10,769 nucleotides of DNA from an uncultured Clostridia bacterium (GTDB taxonomy: Bacteria; Bacillota; Clostridia; Christensenellales; Borkfalkiaceae), in NCBI GenBank assembly GCA_947176485.1, contig CAMWQS010000049.1, positions 1 through 10,769 of the forward strand. The letters run 5' to 3'. Under the pieces are notes generated by a model. It did no database searches. It was given only the letters and a program-made list of their open reading frames with translations, and was not told the DNA's origin. The position numbers and the translations under genes were made by a program. The number at the start of each line of letters is the position of its first letter. Positions within the stretch are counted from its first letter, which is position 1. Below are positions 5,887 through 10,769 of the stretch, piece by piece.

Positions 5887-6951
5887 TTAAAACATTAAAG
5901 TATCACGGAGTTCACCCAAGTACCAGCCGGGGCCGTCCATAATGATGCGGTCGAATTTGGGCTTTAACTTTTCGGTTATCCCTAAAATATAGCAATAGGG
6001 CAGAATTTCGTAAAAGTATTCGGGGTTATCCTCCACCAATTCTTCGAGTTTGGCACGCTCGGCAAGCAGAAGAAATCTTTTAAACCCGCAAATTCTGCCA
6101 TAGTCTTTTAGCTGTTCTTCCGTTCGCAAATCTATTTTTTTACTGATTAGATATAAATCCAGCAAGGCAACAGCGAGCGCACATGCCAGTAAAATAGCCG
6201 CCTCCAAAGGAACGCTGTATACCGCTACTAAGAACGGCACTCCGCCAAACATTCCGAAAAACGGATACATAAAATAACTCATTGCCGAGCCTTTCGGCAT
6301 TCCTGCCTTGGAAATAAGCAACGAAAAACCCATAGCTGCCACGGGAAAAACCATACACATTATTATGCCGCTTTCAATGGATATCCCGACAAGCAAAGAA
6401 ACGAAAAACATCATAACGAACGGTAAAACCGAAGTCAGAATTGAAAAACCTTTGGCTTTTGTTGACGCCACCTTCTTCGCCTCGGTTTTGCACTCGTTCA
6501 TAACCATTGCGTAAAACTCGTCGAAAGACTTGTGCGCGGTTAAAGTATAAAATACGCCGCCGTCACCCTTCTTTTCTTTATCGCTGAAAATTTCATAAAA
6601 CAGCTGTTTTTCAATCTCGTAGGTATCTTCGTTGAACCCGTCGCGAAGCTCGGGTCGCTCGATATCTTTTATCTTCGTCAGTTTAAGCCCACGCTTGCAG
6701 TCCTCTTCGATGGTGATGAAGCCGCGCTCCGCCCAATAAAGCATTAGGGGATTGAACAGCTCGTGCGGGTTGGCGTTTTTGCCGTAGTACCGAATGAGAA
6801 CGTCCAAGGGCGACGCTCCGTGCGGGGGAAATAACTCTACGGGCTTTACGGCTCTATTTTTTTGCGCTACGCCCATAAAGACGGGTATAAGAGAAACCAT
6901 TAAAGTTGCCGCGATAATAACCGCGCCAACGATTACGTTTTCAATAATCAC
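5887..6951 (-). CDS. DUF2207-type membrane protein lacking the extracellular domain (second of pair)
   Basis: Integral membrane protein of unknown function, 354 residues from the chosen GTG. One N-terminal helix (about 4-26) is followed by a large cytoplasmic part of some 140 residues with the SPLDV...YYG segment and a winged-helix-like stretch (LFNPLMLYWAERGFITIEE). Four hydrophobic segments follow at about 170-270, then a cytoplasmic tail with GFKRFLLLAERAKLEELVE and NPEYFYEILPYCYILGIT. That tail is typical of the C-terminal part of DUF2207 proteins, whose usual N-terminal beta-rich extracellular domain is absent here. The GTG at 6951 is chosen over one at 6960 because it overlaps the upstream stop as GTGA and sits eight bases from AAAGGGGG (6960-6967). 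The two genes are thus translationally coupled, and their products resemble each other in layout and in the tail, suggesting an ancient duplication and perhaps a heteromeric complex. Confidence 0.82.
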   Translation of the reverse strand: MIIENVIVGAVIIAATLMVSLIPVFMGVAQKNRAVKPVELFPPHGASPLDVLIRYYGKNANPHELFNPLMLYWAERGFITIEEDCKRGLKLTKIKDIERPELRDGFNEDTYEIEKQLFYEIFSDKEKKGDGGVFYTLTAHKSFDEFYAMVMNECKTEAKKVASTKAKGFSILTSVLPFVMMFFVSLLVGISIESGIIMCMVFPVAAMGFSLLISKAGMPKGSAMSYFMYPFFGMFGGVPFLVAVYSVPLEAAILLACALAVALLDLYLISKKIDLRTEEQLKDYGRICGFKRFLLLAERAKLEELVEDNPEYFYEILPYCYILGITEKLKPKFDRIIMDGPGWYLGELRDTLMF

Positions 6952-7973
6952 AGCAACCACCCCCTTTTACCGTCCTCGGTTAAATACCATTCGGGGAGTT
7001 CGCTCGTATTGAATTTGCGTTTTACCAAGAACTTTATATTGAACGCATAAAGAAAAGGTAACGCCGCATAATAATCTTCTTTTAAAAGGTCCTTCTTTTT
7101 TGATAACAGAAAGTGTTTTCTGTAATTTACAAGGTCGGAATAATCGGCAAGGTTATTCTTTTCACGGTAGTCAACGAACCTTATTAAAAGGAACGAACCG
7201 ATAAACAGAATAGCAATTGCGGCGTAGCATATACCGAACGGATCGTCAACCATTTGATACGCAGCAATGAGCAACCCAATGGCGGGGAATACCCAACCCG
7301 AGCTCCACACGAGGCGGAACGCAAACGGCATTTCATGAATAAATCGGAAAGCGAACATTCCTAAAAACATCATAAACGGGCATATCAAACCCGTAATTCC
7401 TATCCCGCCGTCTTGCGGTGCTACGCACAGATAAATTCCGGCAAGAGCGAACGGCAGAATTGAAAGCGCAAAAGTTATTACTTTTAGCGTGTAATGTTTT
7501 GCTGAATACACCCCTTCGTCTTCGCGCACGGCGTAGCTTGCATTTACGCTTTTGACTTTGTTTTTCTTGAACATAGGGCGGTTAATATTTACCACTATTT
7601 CTTGCTTAAAGAAAAGACTGTTAAAAAGGGTGCGTTCTCTTACGTAAGTGCCTCTATCGAAAAATATTGCCTTTTCGTCGTCGTGCTTGGGCAGTCTTTT
7701 AACCCTTATAAGCCTAACGTGGGTCTTATCTATATGCTTTACACGCACGTAGCCCATTTGCGCCCAGTGAACTATTAGGGCGCGGGTGAGCCGCCTTGGA
7801 TAAGTTTTGCCGATAAAGATGCGTTGAACGTCCAACGGCGAAAAACCGCTTGCAAGAGCGGTTACTTCTTCACGTTTAACGTATCTTCTTGCACGCAACC
7901 CGAATATCAGCGCGAGCAGCAGTATTGCCAGTATGCAAGCGTACACAAGACCGGCAAAAATATAATATACCAT
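6948..7973 (-). CDS. DUF2207-type membrane protein, diverged paralogue (first of pair)
   Basis: Membrane protein of 341 residues and unknown function with the same plan as its downstream neighbour: one N-terminal helix (about 3-28), a cytoplasmic region with FSPLDVQRIFIGKTYPRR and ALIVHWAQMGYVRV, four hydrophobic segments near 160-265, and a tail with LADYSDLVNYRKHFLL and ALPFLYAFNIKFLVKRKF. The SPLDV segment, the W-A-x-x-G-(F/Y) segment and the LP(F/Y)xYxxxI tail align by eye with the second protein, but overall similarity is low, so this copy has diverged strongly from the DUF2207 pattern. The ATG follows AGAGGA at five bases and a short leader from a consensus promoter. The last four bases overlap the next gene. 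It is more basic than its partner, notably around residues 80-95 and 130-140. Family placement rests on the pairing and shared plan. Confidence 0.78.
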   Translation of the reverse strand: MVYYIFAGLVYACILAILLLALIFGLRARRYVKREEVTALASGFSPLDVQRIFIGKTYPRRLTRALIVHWAQMGYVRVKHIDKTHVRLIRVKRLPKHDDEKAIFFDRGTYVRERTLFNSLFFKQEIVVNINRPMFKKNKVKSVNASYAVREDEGVYSAKHYTLKVITFALSILPFALAGIYLCVAPQDGGIGITGLICPFMMFLGMFAFRFIHEMPFAFRLVWSSGWVFPAIGLLIAAYQMVDDPFGICYAAIAILFIGSFLLIRFVDYREKNNLADYSDLVNYRKHFLLSKKKDLLKEDYYAALPFLYAFNIKFLVKRKFNTSELPEWYLTEDGKRGWLL

Positions 7974-7991
7974 CTTTATCCTCTGCCTACA

Positions 7992-8020
7992 ATTATACTA
8001 ACTTGTTTTGGTAGTGTCAA
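7992..8020 (-). promoter_or_regulatory. Consensus promoter of the membrane-protein pair
   Basis: Minus strand: TTGACA (8015-8020), 17-bp spacer, TATAAT (7992-7997), a 12/12 match. The predicted leader is only about 12 bases and is filled by the AGAGGA site before the ATG at 7973. Confidence 0.88.
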
Positions 8021-8059
8021 TCGTTTAATTTTTATAAGGTTGCACATACTGTTTCGGCT

Positions 8060-8485
8060 ATGAAAAAGAAAATTTTAGTTATAACGGTTATACTTTCTTT
8101 GCTACTTCTCCTCTTGCCGGCGTGTTCTTCAATGCAGGCAAGCGGAACGAGCGGTTCGTTAAAGTCGATTACAAAGCCGTATATCGGTGAATACGAGTGC
8201 ATTGAGGCACGCTTAGGCAAGACCGATTTACTTGAAAAATACGAGTTTATTACCATTTCGCTTTTAGACGACAAGAAAATGGAAGTCAGCTACAAACCGA
8301 AAAACGGCAATAAAAAGACTTTTGAAGGTGCGTACAAGGTTAACGAGGAAACACGCGAGTTTACGGGCGAGGTCGGTATTTTGGGGGTTAAGTTCAACGA
8401 GAGCACTAAAATTATGAACGGCAAGTTTACTTTAAAGAAGTTGATTTTTTCTATGCCGCTTATTATGAATTTTAAGATGAAATAA
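8060..8485 (+). CDS. Small lipoprotein of unknown function
   Basis: 141 residues with a classical lipoprotein signal: MKKK, a hydrophobic core of Leu/Ile/Val, and lipobox LPAC at 19-22, so Cys22 should be lipidated and a mature protein of about 120 residues displayed on the outer face of the membrane. The mature part alternates polar and hydrophobic residues in short strands with turns (KPKNGNKKTF, YKVNEET, IMNGKFTL), which suggests a small beta-barrel or lipocalin-like fold, but no family is recognised. The ATG is fixed by the signal peptide, yet no Shine-Dalgarno sequence precedes it; the nearest AAGG is some 20 bases away. CATACT at 8045-8050 could be a -10 box giving a leader of a few bases, but no good -35 is seen. 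It is divergent from the membrane-protein pair and followed by a hairpin. Confidence 0.85.
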   Translation: MKKKILVITVILSLLLLLLPACSSMQASGTSGSLKSITKPYIGEYECIEARLGKTDLLEKYEFITISLLDDKKMEVSYKPKNGNKKTFEGAYKVNEETREFTGEVGILGVKFNESTKIMNGKFTLKKLIFSMPLIMNFKMK

Positions 8486-8517
8486 AAAAACGCACGATTT
8501 AATATCGTGCGTTATTA
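8484..8517. terminator. Bidirectional terminator between the lipoprotein and small membrane protein genes
   Basis: 10-bp arms AACGCACGAT (8489-8498) and ATCGTGCGTT (8504-8513) with a five-base loop. The A-run 8484-8490 gives a seven-U tail for minus-strand transcripts, so it is strongest for the gene ending at 8520. The plus-strand tail (TTATTAATTT) is weaker. Confidence 0.85.
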
Positions 8518-8519
8518 AT

Positions 8520-8861
8520 TTAATCGGGTTTGTAGTTGCCTACTATTTCTTCAAGACCGTCGGTGTCAACCGTCTGGAAAATCGCCCCGTCGGAAGCGGG
8601 CATCGAGGACGGGTCAACGTCATTGAAGCTCATCTGACTGCTGCGCTCCATTTGCGCCGTGAAAATCTTTTCGGTTTCTTCGTCGTAAACGAGGAAGTCG
8701 TACTCCATTTTTACGAGGTTTTTGTCGGCGTACATCTGCTCTAAACGCTGGCGTTGTAATTTCAGCCGTTTCTTGGTCCGTGCAGACACTATTATAAAAA
8801 TTAAGAACAGCAACAGAAACAACGAGCCCGCCGCTATTACCACTATAAACTTAACGTCCAT
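8520..8861 (-). CDS. Small single-helix membrane protein of unknown function
   Basis: 113 residues from the ATG at 8861. One transmembrane helix (about 5-27) is followed by a basic stretch (ARTKKRLKLQRQRLEQ), so the helix is probably N-out with a cytoplasmic tail. The tail first looks helical (to about residue 50), then more folded (MEYDFLVYDEETEKIF), and ends in an acidic, Ser/Pro-containing region. No family is recognised. The frame is open to an ATG at 8882, but a perfect TTGACA-17-TATAAT promoter overlaps that region and its -10 box lies between the two ATGs, so the upstream codon would not be in the mRNA. From the -10 there are six bases to the ATG at 8861, hence a leaderless transcript. 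No Shine-Dalgarno sequence serves either ATG. It is divergent from murG. Confidence 0.78.
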   Translation of the reverse strand: MDVKFIVVIAAGSLFLLLFLIFIIVSARTKKRLKLQRQRLEQMYADKNLVKMEYDFLVYDEETEKIFTAQMERSSQMSFNDVDPSSMPASDGAIFQTVDTDGLEEIVGNYKPD

Positions 8862-8867
8862 ATCTAT

Positions 8868-8896
8868 ATTATACTTCCCCATTTATATTATGTCAA
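8868..8896 (-). promoter_or_regulatory. Consensus promoter overlapping a gene start, predicted leaderless
   Basis: Minus strand: TTGACA (8891-8896), 17-bp spacer, TATAAT (8868-8873), 12/12 match, then six bases (ATAGAT) and the ATG at 8861. Transcription should begin at the A of that ATG. Confidence 0.82.
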
Positions 8897-8925
8897 GTTT
8901 ATTTGGTTTAATCATATACGGGCGA

Positions 8926-8939
8926 AAACTGCACAGTTT
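8926..8939. repeat. Short inverted repeat upstream of murG
   Basis: AAACTG-CA-CAGTTT, 6-bp arms two bases apart, in the region shared by the divergent small membrane protein gene and murG, touching the possible murG -35 (TTTACA, 8937-8942). It could be an operator; the short arms make chance plausible. Confidence 0.3.
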
Positions 8940-8971
8940 ACATAAATTACGGCAATAATAAATAATATATT
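8937..8971 (+). promoter_or_regulatory. Tentative murG promoter region
   Basis: Two readings are possible. TTTACA (8937-8942), 18-bp spacer, AATAAT (8961-8966) would start transcription about five bases before the ATG. Alternatively TATATT (8966-8971) lies exactly six bases before the ATG but lacks a recognisable -35. Either leaves no room for a ribosome binding site. Confidence 0.4.
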
Positions 8972-8977
8972 AATAAT

Positions 8978-10015
8978 ATGAAAAAGATTATGTTTTGCGG
9001 CGGCGGAAGCGCCGGACACGTTATCCCGAATATTGCCGTTATGGAAGTTTTAAACGGTATTTACGAGCTTTGCTATCTCGGTACGGACGGAATAGAAAAG
9101 CGGATTTGTGCGGAAAACAAGGTTAAATTTTACGAGTGCCCCGCCGTAAAGCTGGTAAGGGGGAAAATTCTTTGCAACCTTACCCTGCCCTTCAAGCTGT
9201 TTAAAAGCGTGAACGCGGCGGGTAAAATCATTGACGAAGTTAAGCCCGACCTGATTTTCTGCAAGGGTGGTTACGCGTGCGTTCCTCCCGCGCTTGCCGC
9301 AAAAAAAAGAAATATCCCCGTAATCACTCACGAATCGGACGTAAGCGCGGGGCTTGCGAATAAATTTATTGCCAGACGGTGTGATAAGGTTTTGACCACC
9401 TTCCCTTCCACGGCGAAAAAGTTTGATAGGGGCATATGCACGGGTACGCCTATGAGGGGGTGCCTTTTCGGTCGGAGCCGTAGCGAAGCGCACGCGCACT
9501 TCGGGCTTGACATGCGCCCCACCCTCGTCGTTTTAGGCGGCGGAAGCGGCTCCAAAAAAATCAACGCACATATCAGGAATATTGCGCCCAAGGTTTGCAA
9601 GGACTTTAATATTTTGCATATCTGCGGCAAGGGCAATATGAAGGACACGAATATTTACGGCTACAAGCAAGTTGAGTTCACCAACGATATGGGGCTCGTT
9701 TACGCTTGTGCCGACGGCGCGGTGTCGCGGTGTGGGTCGAACACGGCGAACGAGCTTATCGCGCTGAAAATACCAACCCTTTTTATTCCGCTTGAAAACA
9801 GGCGCAGCCGCGGCGACCAGCTGAAAAACGCAGAGTATTTTCAAGGGCAGGGGCTTTGCCGCGTTTTGAGCGAAAAGGAGCTTACCGATTTAAAGCTTTT
9901 AGAGGGAATTTATAGGCTGTTTGGCGATAAAAACTTAAAGAAAACACTTGACCGTTGTCAAGTCAAGTGCGGAAACGACAGAATTATTAAAGAAATTACA
10001 GCAAGCCTTCGATAA
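8978..10015 (+). CDS. murG: MurG, lipid II-forming N-acetylglucosaminyltransferase
   Basis: Membrane-associated GT28 glycosyltransferase that adds GlcNAc from UDP-GlcNAc to lipid I on the inner face of the membrane, making lipid II for peptidoglycan. The product is 345 residues, slightly short for the family (about 355-370). Visible: the N-terminal glycine loop GGGSAGHVIPN (8-18), HESDVSAGLANK (canonical HEQN..PGxxNK, here the HESD branch), GTPMR, the C-domain loop GGGSGSKKIN, SRCGSNTANEL where the donor nucleotide is held, and GDQLKNAEYF with the uracil/ribose-side residues. It stands alone, away from the usual division and cell-wall cluster. No Shine-Dalgarno sequence precedes the ATG, and the upstream bases are almost all A/T, suggesting leaderless or near-leaderless mRNA. 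Its last 20 bases overlap mntP on the other strand. The substituted loops mean an altered acceptor, or a second MurG-like enzyme, is possible. Confidence 0.92.
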   Translation: MKKIMFCGGGSAGHVIPNIAVMEVLNGIYELCYLGTDGIEKRICAENKVKFYECPAVKLVRGKILCNLTLPFKLFKSVNAAGKIIDEVKPDLIFCKGGYACVPPALAAKKRNIPVITHESDVSAGLANKFIARRCDKVLTTFPSTAKKFDRGICTGTPMRGCLFGRSRSEAHAHFGLDMRPTLVVLGGGSGSKKINAHIRNIAPKVCKDFNILHICGKGNMKDTNIYGYKQVEFTNDMGLVYACADGAVSRCGSNTANELIALKIPTLFIPLENRRSRGDQLKNAEYFQGQGLCRVLSEKELTDLKLLEGIYRLFGDKNLKKTLDRCQVKCGNDRIIKEITASLR

Positions 10016-10607
10016 GAATTTTAAGGGCAATTCCGATAAGCACGACGCCGCCGATAATCTCGGCAACGCTTGCTTTTTTGCGGAACAGCTGCCCCACCTT
10101 TACGCCGATAATTACACCTATCAAAGAAATTATAAAAGTGATTACGCCGATTATGCCTACGCTGAGCCACGCCCACGCTTGAACGTTCGTTACGCCCTCA
10201 AGCATAGCGTTAAGGCTGAAACCTACGAAAAGTGCGTCAATGCTGGTTGCGACGCCTTGAACGAGAACTTCGGGCAAAGAGAACTGTTTGATTTTAAGCT
10301 CTTCTTCCTTTGCGCGGAGTTCTTTTATTCCGTCGTAAATCATTTTGCCGCCGATTATAAATAAAAGCGCGAAAGCTATCCAGTGGTCTACGGCGTCAAA
10401 TGCTTCTATTTGGTTGAACGCCATTCCGATATAGAAACCGATAATGGGCATAACCGCTTGGAAGATGCCGAAGGTTATCGGCATAACTACGGCTTTACCC
10501 TTCGTTAGGTTCCTATAAACCATTCCGTCGCAAATCGAAACGGCGAATGCGTCCATCGCAAGGGAAATACCCGATAAAATTACTGATGCAATAATTGCCC
10601 ACAACAT
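9996..10607 (-). CDS. mntP: Manganese efflux pump MntP
   Basis: Six-helix inner-membrane exporter that lowers toxic intracellular manganese. The product is 203 residues from the chosen ATG; the family is usually about 185-200. Hallmarks are AMDAFAVSI.DG in helix 1, the GFYIG segment, GKMIYDGIKE before a charged cytoplasmic loop (RAKEEELKIK), the helix 4 repeat of the first motif VATSIDALFVGFSL with its conserved Asp, and GGVVLIGIALKILIE at the end. The two Asp-containing repeats reflect the internal duplication of the DUF204 fold. The frame opens at an ATG at 10613, but that codon lies between the -10 box and the predicted transcription start; the ATG at 10607, six bases from TATAAT, is preferred. 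No ribosome binding site is present. The gene converges on murG with a 20-bp overlap and no terminator between them. Confidence 0.95.
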   Translation of the reverse strand: MLWAIIASVILSGISLAMDAFAVSICDGMVYRNLTKGKAVVMPITFGIFQAVMPIIGFYIGMAFNQIEAFDAVDHWIAFALLFIIGGKMIYDGIKELRAKEEELKIKQFSLPEVLVQGVATSIDALFVGFSLNAMLEGVTNVQAWAWLSVGIIGVITFIISLIGVIIGVKVGQLFRKKASVAEIIGGVVLIGIALKILIEGLL

Positions 10608-10613
10608 AAACAT

Positions 10614-10642
10614 ATTATATCATACTACGCACGGCAATGTAA
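10614..10642 (-). promoter_or_regulatory. mntP promoter, extended -10, predicted leaderless
   Basis: Minus strand: TTACAT (10637-10642), 17-bp spacer, TGATATAAT, an extended -10 with TATAAT at 10614-10619, then ATGTTT and the ATG at 10607. Reading TTTACA with an 18-bp spacer is equally good. The mRNA would start at the start codon, so no yybP-ykoY manganese riboswitch can be present. Confidence 0.72.
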
Positions 10643-10648
10643 AATAAG

Positions 10649-10662
10649 AAATATTAATATTT
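10649..10662. repeat. AT-only palindrome upstream of mntP
   Basis: AAATATTAATATTT is perfectly self-complementary, seven bases beyond the mntP -35. It might be a metal-regulator operator, but it is all A/T and does not resemble the known MntR box, so it is recorded only as a candidate. Confidence 0.25.
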
Positions 10663-10698
10663 TGTAATTTAAAATTTTTTATAACGCCTTAAAAACAG

Positions 10699-10726
10699 TT
10701 GCTTTTTTAAACTTTTTAAGTATAAT
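10699..10726 (+). promoter_or_regulatory. tRNA promoter
   Basis: TTGCTT (10699-10704), 16-bp spacer, TATAAT (10721-10726). Transcription should start about four bases before the mature tRNA end. Confidence 0.65.
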
Positions 10727-10737
10727 TAATGAGGTAT

Positions 10738-10769
10738 TGAGGCGTAGCGCAGTTTGGTAGCGCGTCTGG
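10738..10769 (+). tRNA. tRNA, probably tRNA-Pro, 5' part only
   Basis: The first 32 bases of a tRNA reach the window edge: acceptor strand TGAGGCG (10738-10744), TA at positions 8-9, D-stem GCGC/GCGC (10747-10750 and 10760-10763) closing the loop AGTTTGGTA with its GG, then G26 and the 5' anticodon stem TCTGG. The D-arm and TCTGG closely resemble bacterial tRNA-Pro, but the anticodon is outside the window. A first base of T rather than the usual C for proline tRNAs is a small mismatch with that call. Confidence 0.8.

Noticed and set aside
6952..6960. GTG at 6960 as start of the second membrane protein
   Set aside because: It directly abuts the AAAGGGGG site with no spacing; the GTG at 6951 has eight-base spacing and forms a GTGA overlap with the upstream stop.
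10608..10737. yybP-ykoY manganese riboswitch upstream of mntP
   Set aside because: The region is A/T-rich without the needed G/C stems, and the promoter leaves no leader.

Overview
The window looks like a piece of an anaerobic Firmicutes (Clostridia-type) chromosome, probably from an uncultured gut or sediment lineage. The reasons are the reverse-rubrerythrin-type peroxidase, the zinc-dependent class II aldolase, the GNAT gene coupled to ychF, the diverged clostridial-style MurG, AT-rich intergenic DNA with sigma-A-type promoters, and a moderate G+C content in the genes. Species cannot be read from the sequence. No phage, transposon, CRISPR or obvious island DNA is present.

Layout from left to right. 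1-191 (minus) is the 5' part of a reverse rubrerythrin. 290-1957 (minus) is argS, arginyl-tRNA synthetase. It is divergent from 2068-3586 (plus), the ychF ATPase with a GNAT acetyltransferase one base behind it. A bidirectional terminator separates this pair from gap (3637-4653, minus). gap is divergent from fba (4944-5810, plus), and the two glycolytic genes share a 290-bp intergenic region with good promoters and two palindromes. A second bidirectional terminator follows, then a translationally coupled pair of related membrane proteins of the DUF2207 C-terminal type (5887-6951 and 6948-7973, minus) behind a fully consensus promoter. Divergent from them is a small lipoprotein (8060-8485, plus). 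Then come a terminator, a small one-helix membrane protein (8520-8861, minus), a divergent murG (8978-10015, plus), a convergent and overlapping mntP manganese exporter (9996-10607, minus), and finally a tRNA gene, probably tRNA-Pro, cut by the window edge (from 10738, plus).

The most interesting signal is in the gene starts. Five of the ten complete protein genes (argS, the small membrane protein, mntP, murG and, less clearly, the lipoprotein) have no Shine-Dalgarno sequence. In the first three a good promoter places its -10 hexamer exactly six bases before the ATG, so the predicted transcript begins at or within a base or so of the A of the start codon: leaderless mRNA. murG may follow the same pattern. 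The other complete genes have strong AGGAGG-type sites or are translationally coupled. The organism therefore seems to mix leaderless and SD-led initiation. This changes two start codons (the small membrane protein and mntP begin downstream of the longest reading frame) and rules out 5'-UTR riboswitches for argS and mntP.

Functionally the window is mostly housekeeping: translation (argS, ychF, tRNA), central glycolysis (gap, fba), cell wall (murG), metal and oxygen defence (mntP, rubrerythrin), plus envelope proteins of unknown role.
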